Positions 53,552-61,939 of a stretch of DNA of 64,000 nt are shown in pieces. Positions within the stretch are counted from its first letter, which is position 1, and each line of letters opens with the position of its first letter. Position numbers and translations under genes: made by a program. The notes beneath the pieces were generated by a model. The model was not told where the DNA came from. It did not search any database and was given only the letters and a program-made list of their open reading frames with translations. The stretch is from Chitinolyticbacter meiyuanensis (GTDB lineage: Bacteria; Pseudomonadota; Gammaproteobacteria; Burkholderiales; Chitinibacteraceae). The stretch spans positions 2,423,925-2,487,924 of the forward strand of contig NZ_CP041335.1 in NCBI RefSeq assembly GCF_008033135.1, in the 5' to 3' direction.

Positions 53552-54208
53552 ATGACCGTGCGCGTGCTGTTGATTGATGACCATACGCTGTTCCGCTCCG
53601 GCGTACGGCAGCTGCTGCAGCGGCAGGATGACGTAGACGTGGTGGCCGAGGCAGCCGATGGCGTGGAAGGTTTGAAGCGTGCCAAGGCCTGCAATCCCGA
53701 TGTGATCCTGCTGGATCTCAACATGCCGGGCCTGTCCGGACTCGATACGTTGCAACTTTTGGGGCAGGAAGTGCCCGAATCCAGGGTGGTGATGCTCACT
53801 GTTTCCGAAGAGGCGGACGAACTCGCCGAGGCGCTGCATCGCGGGGCCATGGGCTACCTCGTAAAGAACATCGACGTCGCCGCACTGGTGGCCGCTGTGC
53901 ACAAGGCCGCGCGCGGCGAACCGGTGATCGCGGACTGCATGACCACCAAGCTCGTCGCCCGCTTTCGCGAGCAGGCCCCGCAGCCTGCCGCCGCCCCGAC
54001 CGATCGGGACCGTCTGACACCGCGCGAGCGTGAAATCGCCGCCTGCCTTGCTCGCGGCGAGAGCAATAAGGAAATCGCCCGCAGCCTGGATGTATCGGAG
54101 AGCACGGTGAAGATCCACGTGCAGAACATTCTGAAGAAACTCAACCTTAGCAGCCGTGTGCAAGTGGCCGTATATGCGGTCGAGCATGGACTTGTAGATC
54201 CCGGTTAA
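53552..54208 (+). CDS. narL: Nitrate response regulator NarL
   Basis: A 218-residue response regulator: a receiver domain with phospho-acceptor Asp55 (VILLDLNMPG) and Lys near residue 107, and a LuxR-type helix-turn-helix (LTPREREIAACLARGESNKEIA...STVKIHVQNILKKL). NarL activates nitrate-respiration genes at TACYNMT heptamers and represses alternatives. It is the last gene in the 18-kb nitrate locus. The next gene, hmp, is convergent about 190 bases on. Confidence 0.95.
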   Translation: MTVRVLLIDDHTLFRSGVRQLLQRQDDVDVVAEAADGVEGLKRAKACNPDVILLDLNMPGLSGLDTLQLLGQEVPESRVVMLTVSEEADELAEALHRGAMGYLVKNIDVAALVAAVHKAARGEPVIADCMTTKLVARFREQAPQPAAAPTDRDRLTPREREIAACLARGESNKEIARSLDVSESTVKIHVQNILKKLNLSSRVQVAVYAVEHGLVDPG

Positions 54209-54401
54209 GCCGGATAAAGACGAAAAAAAAGAAACGCATGGCCGCGACTGCATTGATCCGTCTTTGACAATAGACGTGAGATTTATGGACTGATGCAGCT
54301 AGCTGCTGTAACGCCAAGCAAGTTGACATGGGTGCAGTCGACCAGGGCGCTGGTCAGTAGCGCCCTCCCTCCCAAGAAAATTCAGCCAGCTGGAACTGCC
54401 A

Positions 54402-55607
54402 TCAGTCAAGGTAATTCAGTAGCTCAGGGCCAAAAACTTCGCGATGCAATCGCGCCGCCGGTACGCCAGCCTCCAATAATGCGCGCCATTGCTCCTGCAT
54501 GAACTTGACCGGGCCGCAAAGATAAACACTTGCTTGGTCAAGCGGCCAAACTGGGAGCCTGGAAACCAGCATACGGCCAGCACATATCGATGGATCAGTG
54601 TGGTCTGCTTCCGCCAGGTCTTTATAGAATGTTAATGTTTGTAAATTCGGCATACGCTTTCTTGCTAGGTCAAGGTCACTGCGATGTGCATGCCATGCGA
54701 GACTCTTTACAGCATGAGCAAATATAACCTCACGCACAGGATTTACTTGAGCAATGCGGTTCACTACCGAAATCATGGGCGTAATACCAACGCCGGCCGA
54801 TAGTAGAACGATAGGGTTGGTTGATTCGGTATCCGGCGTAAAATCGCCGAACGGATGCGTCACCTTTATGAGGCTCCCCAATTGGATATGTTTGTGCAAC
54901 CAGTTCGAGACTCGGCCAGCCGGTTTGTTATCGGTACTCTGTTCGCGTTTGACCGAGATTTGCAAATATTGTGGATGCGGTGCATCCGACAAACTGTATT
55001 GGCGCAGTTGGGTCGCTCCATCCTCAAACTTGACAGCGACGCTCAAATATTGGCCGGGCTTAAATGCAGAAATTGCTTGACCATCCACGGCTTCCAGAAC
55101 AAATGCCTTAATGTCTTCGCTCTCAACACGAATTTTGGTGACGCGCATGTCTCTCAGTTCACCCGGCACTGTTTGGGTTTGCCGGTACAACGCGTTCTCA
55201 ATGTTGATGAGTGCGGTAGCCAACTCCGCATAGGCCTCATCCCATGCAGCAATAATAGCGGGTGTCGCTGCCTCCCCTAGCACTTCCTGGATCGCGCCAA
55301 GCAAGTAGTGCCCAACGATGGGATAATGCTCTGCCTTGATACCAACCGAAGCATGCTTGTGTGCAATCCGTCTTATCACCGGATCAAGTGCTGCTGCGTT
55401 CTCGATATTGGTGGCATATGCAAAGACAGCCGAGGCCAACGATTGCTGTTGAGCCCCATTGGCCTGGTTGCCCATGTTAAAAAGATTGCTGAACTCTGGA
55501 TGCGCAGCAAACATATTGCGGTAGAAGGTACGGGTGATTGCCAAGCCATACTCACGCAGCACAGGCACACTGGCATCAATATAAGACCGCGCTTTTCTCG
55601 AAATCAT
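54402..55607 (-). CDS. hmp: Flavohemoglobin, NO dioxygenase
   Basis: A 401-residue protein. The globin domain (1-140) has the distal Tyr29 and the proximal haem His85 (AHKHASVG), in the same positions as E. coli Hmp. The FAD domain carries RQYSLSDAP near residue 205, and the NAD domain carries AGVGITPMISV and the terminal CGPVKFM. It oxidises NO to nitrate with O2, or slowly reduces it to N2O when anoxic. The start at 55607 has GGAGTGGGA before it; upstream ATG codons add unrelated sequence. It backs up qNOR and NnrS in NO removal. Confidence 0.96.
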   Translation of the reverse strand: MISRKARSYIDASVPVLREYGLAITRTFYRNMFAAHPEFSNLFNMGNQANGAQQQSLASAVFAYATNIENAAALDPVIRRIAHKHASVGIKAEHYPIVGHYLLGAIQEVLGEAATPAIIAAWDEAYAELATALINIENALYRQTQTVPGELRDMRVTKIRVESEDIKAFVLEAVDGQAISAFKPGQYLSVAVKFEDGATQLRQYSLSDAPHPQYLQISVKREQSTDNKPAGRVSNWLHKHIQLGSLIKVTHPFGDFTPDTESTNPIVLLSAGVGITPMISVVNRIAQVNPVREVIFAHAVKSLAWHAHRSDLDLARKRMPNLQTLTFYKDLAEADHTDPSICAGRMLVSRLPVWPLDQASVYLCGPVKFMQEQWRALLEAGVPAARLHREVFGPELLNYLD

Positions 55608-55988
55608 TCCCACTCCAAATGAAAGTTCCAATAGGGAAAAACATCTACTGGCAGACCAGCCATTTATCAAATATCCACCCATCAAACAGCGACGCAATTT
55701 CAACAAAAAGACGACCCTGCCATATCTCGTGCTAGCCGTGACCGCCTATATCCCTTTTAACAAACAAGCCATTCGAATAGCCGCGTCCGTCTTGTGCAAG
55801 CTTGCCTGGCTGCCGTGTATGGCGAAGCCGATGCCGCCCAGGAGGTCGCCCAAGAGCCAGCACAGGTGCCGCTCGTTAAGGCATCTGTTTTGCATTTGCA
55901 AATCAAAATGGGTGGAGGTGCGCTACGGTGCTCAGTGCATCAAAGTGCTGCAGATTAATGGCGAGTTGTTGTGTTTACATCGCGTTTT
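55608..55988. other. Intergenic stretch with hmp promoter and a possible ORF relic
   Basis: About 380 bases. The left part is the hmp leader. On the + strand, from about 55755 to 55960, a frame without start codon reads RLVQACLAAVYGEADAAQEV and onward to a stop. It has coding-like composition but no recognised family and may be a gene remnant. No other element was identified. Confidence 0.35.
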
Positions 55989-56558
55989 TTATCTTGAGCA
56001 TCCCTCTTGGGTGCAATTTCCAACGACAATATCTGGCATGACTTGCCCATTCATGCGCAAGTTGCTGTTGTCGTGATCTGCCTCTGCGAGGAGCTGTCCT
56101 ATCAGCCCACCTAAATTGAGATCGTCTACGCGGCCAAATTGGTGCATGCGAACGAAGCCGTGTTGATCCAAGACAATGTGGCTAGGCGTGCCTCGCAATC
56201 CGTAAGCAGTCATCGTGCGCGGCACGTCGCCGTCAGGCGAGGCCTGATCAACCCCTATGGGAAAACTCCAACGAAACTCCCGGATAAATGCATGTAACGC
56301 GTCTACATTCATCGCCGAATGATGTTCGAATACTGTGTGTAGCCCAACGACAGCAACGTCTTGATCGGAAAAAGTCTGATGTACTCGCTCTGCTTGAGGA
56401 AGGGCATGCATCACGCATCCAGGACAAAGCATCTGAAACGTGTGAAGCAAGACCACCTTGCCTCGCAGTGACTCGAGCGTAATAGAGCGAGGTGTATTTA
56501 CCCATGTGCTGACCTGCCACTCTGGTAGTCGCACGTAGTGATTAAGCGGTAGGTTCAT
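55989..56558 (-). CDS. Redoxin/TlpA-like thiol peroxidase or disulfide protein
   Basis: A 189-residue thioredoxin-fold protein without signal peptide. The active motif is Cys45-Pro-Gly-Cys48 (FQMLCPGCVMH), followed by VAVVGLHTVFEHH and a cis-Pro site (GTPSHIVLDQHG). The CPGC pair and the ~30-residue insert resemble redoxin-type proteins that reduce peroxides or disulfides in the cytoplasm. It lies 64 bases after the AhpD-like gene on the same strand; the two could form a thiol redox pair. Confidence 0.82.
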   Translation of the reverse strand: MNLPLNHYVRLPEWQVSTWVNTPRSITLESLRGKVVLLHTFQMLCPGCVMHALPQAERVHQTFSDQDVAVVGLHTVFEHHSAMNVDALHAFIREFRWSFPIGVDQASPDGDVPRTMTAYGLRGTPSHIVLDQHGFVRMHQFGRVDDLNLGGLIGQLLAEADHDNSNLRMNGQVMPDIVVGNCTQEGCSR

Positions 56559-56622
56559 AATGTTTTCTCTGTGCCACGCCGGATGGCTTTGCCACCCGGC
56601 GTGATATACAAGGCTAAACTAC

Positions 56623-57159
56623 TTAACGCAGTTTCACTGCCGGAAAATCGACCGGCACAGCGAATGCTACATTCACATAGTTTGTGAAAAGATTCAGTGC
56701 CACATGAGCCAGGATTTCAACGATCTCTTCATCGTTGAAGCCGGCCGAACGCACAGCCTCTACGTCGTCCTCGTCCACTTGGCCACGTGCTTCCACGAGT
56801 TGCAGCGCAAAGCGCAATGCGGCAGCGGTCTTGGGATCAGCCGAACTTCCACCCTGCGCAGCTGACATTTCCTCCGCGCTGGCACCAGCCTTGCGCCCTA
56901 AGGCTGTGTGGGCTGCCAAGCAGTACTCGCAAGCATTCCGATTCGCGACGGCGACGGCAATTTGTTCGCCGAGTTTGGGCGAGATTACGCCGGCACCCAA
57001 GGCGCCGAAGGCACCCCACATGCTGCGTAGCGCAGCAGGCGAATTGGCCACGACTTTGAACATGTTTGGTGTAACGCCGAATGCACCATGAATATTTGCC
57101 AAAAGGGATTGGCGATCGGAAGTGGTGTTATTGGGATCAATAATGGCGACATAAGACAT
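56623..57159 (-). CDS. AhpD-like carboxymuconolactone-decarboxylase-family protein
   Basis: A 178-residue all-helical protein with the AhpD-type redox motif Cys77-x-x-Cys80-x-x-x-His84 (NACEYCLAAHTALG). Such proteins often act as disulfide reductases or alkylhydroperoxidases. The ATG at 57159 follows GGAG; a longer frame adds ten unlikely residues. It is followed by the redoxin gene and preceded by a secreted-protein gene, all divergent from an AraC regulator. Confidence 0.88.
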   Translation of the reverse strand: MSYVAIIDPNNTTSDRQSLLANIHGAFGVTPNMFKVVANSPAALRSMWGAFGALGAGVISPKLGEQIAVAVANRNACEYCLAAHTALGRKAGASAEEMSAAQGGSSADPKTAAALRFALQLVEARGQVDEDDVEAVRSAGFNDEEIVEILAHVALNLFTNYVNVAFAVPVDFPAVKLR

Positions 57160-57338
57160 GGAACAACTCCTACTGTGGTTGATCAAAGGTTTGATAAAAA
57201 ACGATTTGTATCAAGTCGGGTCTTTCAGTTTTTTGGCAGGATTCTGTCGACGGCAATATGTTGCGTCGCCATGGCCGAGGGGTAGCAGCCATTCGACATT
57301 TCTTTCAATGCGCTAAACAGGCTGCCTGTGACGGAGCG

Positions 57339-58091
57339 TCATTGATTGACCTTGCCCGGCAAACTCAGAGTGCCCGAAGCAATCTTGAAAACATTGGCGA
57401 CGCACAGGAGCGGGTTGTGCACGCTTGCATTCACGCGCAATGCAGCGGTAACCCCGTCAAAGCCACCTGCTTCGACAACACCAATGTCATCGAAAGGGAC
57501 ACGTACTTCGAGCGTTTCATTCTTGAAAGTAGGGCTCCATCCCGGACTATCGATCAGGATGGGTAGCCCCGGCCACGTCTTGGGCAGGTGCGGCTTTGCG
57601 CCTTCAGGGATGTCCACCACTTTCAACGCGCCTTTCCCGCAGGCGTCATCAGCTTGCAGAACGACCCAATGCGAGTGCCAAACGTCGCCGTCGTTGGCCG
57701 GGTCACCATCGCCGTTCTCATCAAACAATGGGGTATCGTCGAAATCAGGATGTGAAGTGACTGCGAAAGCCAGGATGCCGGCTTTCCGTTCGAAGCCTAC
57801 AACTGCCGGATCCAAGTTGGTCGGCCAGACATATGAGAACACCGAACTGCCGGCCAGCTTGCCCGATTTCGCCGGGCGGGTAGCGCCCGCCTTGCCGGAA
57901 ACCGCCATATGAAATGTCGCAATCCGGCCCTTCGTGCTGATGCGGGTGTGCACGATATCGAAGGGGGCCTTGACTGCTTTGCTGGCTGTTGTGACAACGC
58001 CACCATGGTGTTCAGTGCCGTGCGCTGATGCGCCGCCGACGATGGTGCTCAACAACGAAGCGAGAAAAAGCCTTGATTTGAACGACTGCAT
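57339..58091 (-). CDS. Secreted protein of unknown function with Asp-rich loop
   Basis: A 250-residue protein with a clear signal peptide (MQSFKSRLFLASLLSTIVGGASA) and a His-rich new N-terminus (AHGTEHHGG) that could bind metal. A DENGDGDPANDGD loop near residue 123 looks like a calcium-binding stretch, followed by WHSHWVVL. Beta strands dominate. The family is not recognised with certainty. It is divergent from the AraC-type gene at 58188 across a palindromic intergenic region, so it is the likely regulatory target. Confidence 0.6.
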   Translation of the reverse strand: MQSFKSRLFLASLLSTIVGGASAHGTEHHGGVVTTASKAVKAPFDIVHTRISTKGRIATFHMAVSGKAGATRPAKSGKLAGSSVFSYVWPTNLDPAVVGFERKAGILAFAVTSHPDFDDTPLFDENGDGDPANDGDVWHSHWVVLQADDACGKGALKVVDIPEGAKPHLPKTWPGLPILIDSPGWSPTFKNETLEVRVPFDDIGVVEAGGFDGVTAALRVNASVHNPLLCVANVFKIASGTLSLPGKVNQ

Positions 58092-58140
58092 GATGGACCT
58101 CTATGGTGTGGTTGGTGTGACGCCAGTGTCAGTGAAAAAC

Positions 58141-58167
58141 CTGTACCATTGGAGTCAACCAATACAG
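58141..58167. promoter_or_regulatory. Inverted-repeat operator between divergent genes
   Basis: CTGTA-CC-ATTGG and CCAAT-ACAG form a near-perfect inverted repeat with ATTGG (58148-58152) and CCAAT (58159-58163) around AGTCAA. It lies 20 bases before the AraC-type start and 50 bases before the divergent secreted-protein start, a natural place for the regulator to bind. Confidence 0.5.
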
Positions 58168-58187
58168 AAAACACACCATTTCGTTCA

Positions 58188-59045
58188 ATGCAGACCCCAC
58201 CTCCCCTTGACCGCCTCTCGGGCCTCCTCGAACGCTTTCGAGTGCAGGCCCAGTTGCACCACACCGGAGCCCTATGCGGGCAGACTCATTTCGACGCCCG
58301 CGAAGGGTACGGCTACTTGCATCTGCTACGCAGAGGCCAGTTAGAAGTGAGCCACCCTAGTGCCAGAGACGTTCCTAAGTCCATGCGCTTCGATGAACCA
58401 ACGCTGCTACTGTATCCGTGTCCTTTCACACACCATTTTCACAATCCTCCAGTGGAGGGCGCGGATTTTACGTGCGCACGATTGGCGTTCGATGGCGGCG
58501 CGCACAATCCCCTCGCGCGCGCGTTGCCTGCATTTATCGCGCTGCCACTTGCGCAAGTGCCTGGCCTTCACTCCGCGCTGGAATTGCTGTTCGCTGAAAC
58601 CGATCACATCCGCTGCGGCCAACGCTTGCTAGCAGACCGGCTATTTGAGGTAGTTGTCCTGAAGCTGCTCCGCTGGCTGTTGGATCACCCGCAAGAGGCA
58701 GGTATACAACCTGGACTTATAACCGGCCTTTCGGACGCCCGCATGGCGCGGGCATTGGTGGCCATGCATGAAGCCCCGGGGGAGCCTTGGACGCTAGAAC
58801 GCATGGCCAAATGCGCCGGCATGTCGCGCACGGCGTTTGCCAATACCTTTCGCGAGGTAGTGGGACAGACACCGGCAGATTATTTGAGCAGCTGGCGCAT
58901 TGCGCTGGCGCAAAGCCGGCTGCGCGAAGGGCGCCCCATAAAAATGCTGGCCGAAGAACTCGGATACGCGAACGCGTCAGCCCTTTCGCGTGCGTTCGCA
59001 GCCAAAATCGGAATGTCTCCCCGCGCTTGGCTCGCGATGATCTAG
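58188..59045 (+). CDS. AraC-family regulator with cupin sensor domain
   Basis: A 285-residue protein with an N-terminal cupin-like effector domain (AraC-type cupin; HTGALCGQTHF..., LLYPCPFTHHFHNPP with several His). The C-terminal double helix-turn-helix has WTLERMAKCAGMSRTAFANTF and then IKMLAEELGYANASALSRAF. Regulators of this subtype often control a divergent oxidoreductase gene set. Here the divergent genes are the secreted protein, the AhpD-like protein and the redoxin. The ATG at 58188 is chosen over an upstream TTG. An intrinsic terminator follows. Confidence 0.9.
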   Translation: MQTPPPLDRLSGLLERFRVQAQLHHTGALCGQTHFDAREGYGYLHLLRRGQLEVSHPSARDVPKSMRFDEPTLLLYPCPFTHHFHNPPVEGADFTCARLAFDGGAHNPLARALPAFIALPLAQVPGLHSALELLFAETDHIRCGQRLLADRLFEVVVLKLLRWLLDHPQEAGIQPGLITGLSDARMARALVAMHEAPGEPWTLERMAKCAGMSRTAFANTFREVVGQTPADYLSSWRIALAQSRLREGRPIKMLAEELGYANASALSRAFAAKIGMSPRAWLAMI

Positions 59046-59092
59046 CGCCTGAAAGAAGCACTCGGCTATTTGGAGAAACATCACTGAATGGA

Positions 59093-59116
59093 AACCCGGC
59101 GATTGCCGGGTTTTTT
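59093..59116 (+). terminator. Intrinsic terminator after the AraC gene
   Basis: AACCCGGC and GCCGGG form a GC-rich stem with a GATT loop, followed by six T residues. It is a textbook rho-independent terminator, placed 48 bases after the AraC stop and before the convergent RES gene end. Confidence 0.9.
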
Positions 59117-59156
59117 ACAGCTGCGCTCGATCTCTCTGATCCAGACACATCCGCAG

Positions 59157-59849
59157 TCACATTTCCAGAACGATGCGATTGCCGTCCCCATGCACAGACG
59201 TCCACACCACTTGGCCCAGCCCAACGAACACGTCCCACTCTATCATCGCCAGTGGTGCAGTACAGGCGATGGCAGACCAGTGCATCACGGCCATCGCTGG
59301 CCGATGGTGGGCGTCACGCACAGACGCGTAGCGGATCAACGGGATGCCCGCAGCTCTTGCTGCAGATCCCATCTCTTGGCACGGCGCATAGTTGCTTGGA
59401 TGCATCCATTTGGCGGCATCCGCGTCGTACGGGGTGGCAAGCAGGTCGACGGTGTCGCCCTTGACCACAAACTCGAAGAGGCAGCGGCGAAGGCTGGTGA
59501 CCTCGTTCTCCAGTCCGGCTGATTTCAACCAAAACCCGTGGTAAAGCCAGTGGCTGGCCTCTGCAATACTGGCTTCAGCATGTTCGGCTGCGTACATGGC
59601 TCCCATCGCCCCCTGTCGCACAAACCGTGAGCCACCAGGCGTGCGTTCAGCGTATCGGTACGGTGTGCTCAGCAATGGGTGCAGATGCGCAGCCCCCGCA
59701 GTGATCGGGGGTTTCGCGCTTTCAAGCAGCTGCTCCAGGACATCAAGCTCGTTAATGCTGTTGACCAATGCGGCCACATACGACTTGGTCTGGCCTTCAC
59801 ACGCACGCCAGAGATGACGATCGTCGACGTGCGCGTTAGAAACGACCAC
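59157..59849 (-). CDS. RES-domain toxin of a RES-Xre pair
   Basis: A 230-residue RES-domain protein. The conserved Arg, Glu and Ser of the name are seen in LWRACEG, YRYAERTPGG.SRF (about residues 63-75) and EASIAEASHW. RES toxins degrade NAD+ and arrest growth. It starts 14 bases inside the upstream Xre gene (59836-60213), the usual antitoxin-toxin order with translational coupling. Length is typical for RES proteins of the larger class. Confidence 0.9.
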   Translation of the reverse strand: MVVSNAHVDDRHLWRACEGQTKSYVAALVNSINELDVLEQLLESAKPPITAGAAHLHPLLSTPYRYAERTPGGSRFVRQGAMGAMYAAEHAEASIAEASHWLYHGFWLKSAGLENEVTSLRRCLFEFVVKGDTVDLLATPYDADAAKWMHPSNYAPCQEMGSAARAAGIPLIRYASVRDAHHRPAMAVMHWSAIACTAPLAMIEWDVFVGLGQVVWTSVHGDGNRIVLEM

Positions 59850-60213
59850 GGAACGAATCCAGATATTCCACTACGCGGTACGGGCCGCCGCCCCCCTCCA
59901 GCATAACGTCGCGCGGGGCCTTGCCGAAGTCGGTGTTGTGGGACGAGAACCACTTCAGCATCAACGCTTCGTTGCCATCCAGAAGCCCGCCGAGACTGCG
60001 ATAGATCCGGATGACCGCAGTAGCGGCATCCCACTCCCCAGCATTTGCACGAAGCAGGGCCTCGCCGCTGTTCATGCGAGAAACCCGTGACGGATCAACA
60101 CGAATGGCAGCGGCCAGCTGAGCGTTGTTCAGGCCAAGCCTGGTTGCAACACGTAGCAGCGCGTTCGTGAGTACGGCGGCAGCTTCTGGAGCCTGCTTCA
60201 CGACGGCAGTCAT
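59836..60213 (-). CDS. Xre/MbcA/ParS-type antitoxin
   Basis: A 125-residue protein with an N-terminal Xre-like helix-turn-helix (LGLNNAQLAAAIRVDPSRVSR). The C-terminal MbcA/ParS toxin-binding domain (DUF2384) has AAVIRIYRSLGGLLDGNEA and a late GKAPRDVML motif. It blocks the RES toxin active site and autorepresses the operon. The ATG at 60213 is chosen because GAGG precedes it; the ATG at 60240 is an alternative with an AGG site. Confidence 0.9.
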   Translation of the reverse strand: MTAVVKQAPEAAAVLTNALLRVATRLGLNNAQLAAAIRVDPSRVSRMNSGEALLRANAGEWDAATAVIRIYRSLGGLLDGNEALMLKWFSSHNTDFGKAPRDVMLEGGGGPYRVVEYLDSFRGRF

Positions 60214-60260
60214 TTTGTCCTCAATGTAGGATCCGAACATGCTGAACCTTATCACAAGGT

Positions 60261-60320
60261 GATGCACGTGCATCGTTTTTAACACTTTATTGCCGATGCA
60301 CGCACTTGGCGATGCACGTC
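60261..60320. promoter_or_regulatory. Three GATGCAC operator repeats before the RES-Xre operon
   Basis: GATGCAC occurs three times: at 60261 (inside the perfect palindrome GATGCACGTGCATC, 60261-60274), at 60295 and at 60311. The second and third copies are 16 bases apart. They lie 50-110 bases upstream of the antitoxin start, where the Xre protein would be expected to bind and repress its own operon. Confidence 0.65.
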
Positions 60321-60505
60321 GGGGCTCCGCTCGTCCGAACGTATCCTGTGTTTCGAGAGGAACATCCAAGCAGAAACAGATCGCGCCGGGCATGAGATGA
60401 GATGGTGTGCCACCTACAGTGCAGCACCGACATCACCCCATCTTGAATAGCATTTCGCTTTAGAGTCCTGCTCCCGATATTACCGATTTTTTCGTCGCTA
60501 GTCGG

Positions 60506-60544
60506 TGACCTTCCCCCACCCAGCTATACCAAGAATTAGTTAGC
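60506..60544 (+). repeat. Left terminal inverted repeat of the IS3 element
   Basis: It begins TGACCTTCCCCCAC and ends AATTAGTTAGC; the first 14 bases and the last 11 match the inverse of the right end, with a variable middle. Confidence 0.85.
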
Positions 60545-60564
60545 ATGATGGCCAAGGAGCCCGC

Positions 60565-60828
60565 ATGCGCAAGTCCCGTTTTACCGATGAACAGATCATC
60601 GCCATCCTCAAAGAGACCGAAGCAGGTCTGCCAGCTGTCGAGCTGTGCCGCAAACACGGCATCTCGGATGCCACTTTCTACAAGTGGCGCGCCAAATTCG
60701 GCGGCATGGACGTCCCCGAAGCACGGCTCCTCAAACAACTTGAAGACGAGAACAATCGCCTCAAGCGGCTGGTCGCTGACCAAGCCCTCGACATCCAGAT
60801 GCTCAAGGAAGTGCTGGCAAAAAACTGA
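60565..60828 (+). CDS. IS3-family transposase OrfA
   Basis: An 87-residue protein with a helix-turn-helix (FTDEQIIAILKETEAGLPAVELCRKHGISDATFYKW) that binds the IS ends, then a leucine zipper (LEDENNRLKRLVADQALDIQML). It ends KEVLAKN at an A-AAA-AAC slippery site, where a -1 shift makes the OrfAB transposase. OrfA alone represses transposition. It is intact. Confidence 0.95.
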   Translation: MRKSRFTDEQIIAILKETEAGLPAVELCRKHGISDATFYKWRAKFGGMDVPEARLLKQLEDENNRLKRLVADQALDIQMLKEVLAKN

Positions 60829-61669
60829 GCCGGCCCGCTCAACGCCGTACTGTTGCACGCCAGTTGATGCTGGCGCACGGCATCTCGGAACGGCGGGCCT
60901 GTGCATTGGTCCAGATCGCGCGCAATACCCTGCGCCATCAGCCACCGCCTGACCCCAATGCCAGGTTGCGGCAACGCTTGCGTGAGCTGGCTGCACAACG
61001 GCGGCGCTTTGGTGCGCCGCGGCTGCATGTGCTGCTGCAGCGGGAAGGCTGGCGTATCAACCACAAGCGGGTGGAGCGGCTTTACCGTGAAGAAGGCTTG
61101 TCGTTGCGTTTACGTCATCGCAAGAAACGCCCCAGTCACTTGCGCGTGGTGTTGCCGCTGGCAGCCGGACCTGATCAGCGCTGGGCGATGGATTTTGTGG
61201 CAGACAGTTTGTGGAATGGCCGACGTATTCGCCTGCTGGCGATCATCGACACCTGGCATCGTGAGGCCGTCTGGATCGAAGTGGATCACTCGCTCTCTGG
61301 TGTCAGAGTGGCACGGGTACTGGAGCAACTGCGCCTGGGTGGCCGCTTGCCCGCGCTGATTCAGGTCGACAATGGTCCGGAGTTCACCAGTCGGGCACTG
61401 GATGAATGGGCGTATCGCCATGGGGTGAAGCTGCAATTCATCCGGCCCGGCAAACCGGTGGAAATGCCTTCATCGAAAGCTTCAACGGCCGGCTACGCGA
61501 GGAGTGTCTGAATCAGTCGGTGTTTCACAACCTGGCCCAAGCCCGAACCATGATCGAATCTTGGCGACAGGGCTACAATCACGTCCGGCCGCATAGTGCC
61601 CTGCAGTACCAGACCCCGATGCAGTATCGGGAAACCCATCAACCCCAACATGAGCAAATCGCTAACTAA
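60819..61669 (+). pseudogene. IS3-family transposase OrfB, frameshifted
   Basis: OrfB is entered by -1 frameshifting at 60819. It carries the DDE integrase core: the first Asp in RWAMDFVADS and the second in IQVDNGPEFTS. At about 61462 one A is missing from the GGAAA run, after which the frame passes to one ending AIN-stop at 61669. The catalytic Glu (in NAFIESFNGRLREEC) is only in the second frame, so no complete enzyme is made. A sequencing error in the short A-run is the alternative. Confidence 0.88.
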
Positions 61670-61698
61670 TTAGTGGTTCACTCCGTGGGGGAAGGTCA
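61661..61698 (-). repeat. Right terminal inverted repeat of the IS3 element
   Basis: It reads from the outside TGACCTTCCCCCAC, then a variable part, then TAATTAGTTAGC, matching the left end. The orfB stop codon lies inside it. Confidence 0.85.
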
Positions 61699-61939
61699 CT
61701 CAAACGCCAGCTTTGGCTGAGAGCGGATGTGATGGCAAACGGATAGGGACCGAGGGGGTCGCACCTGGGCTCGTCCGTCGCAGCTGCATTTAAAGAGCCC
61801 CTCTTTAGTTCGACTCAACTGTTCAAGATTGGGCAAATCCTTTGATGGAAATATGCTGATGAGTAGATGGCTAAGACTTCCTGAGTATTTCGTATCGGTT
61901 TGCCGGACAACGTCATCCGCCTGCCAAGGTTCCACCGCC

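Larger units (their letters stand above)
60506..61698 (+). mobile_element. IS3-family insertion sequence, about 1193 bp, inactivated
   Basis: The element has terminal inverted repeats starting TGACCTTCCCCCAC on both ends, an orfA, and an orfB joined by a slippery A-AAA-AAC stretch at 60819-60825. This is the layout of the IS407-like group of IS3. OrfB has lost a base near 61462. No 3-4 base target duplication is visible beside the ends (TCGG on the left, CTCA on the right), so one flank may have been rearranged after insertion. Confidence 0.9.

Noticed and set aside
55620-55700. NsrR-like AAAACATCT element upstream of hmp
   Set aside because: Only one half-site resembles the consensus and no partner repeat was found.
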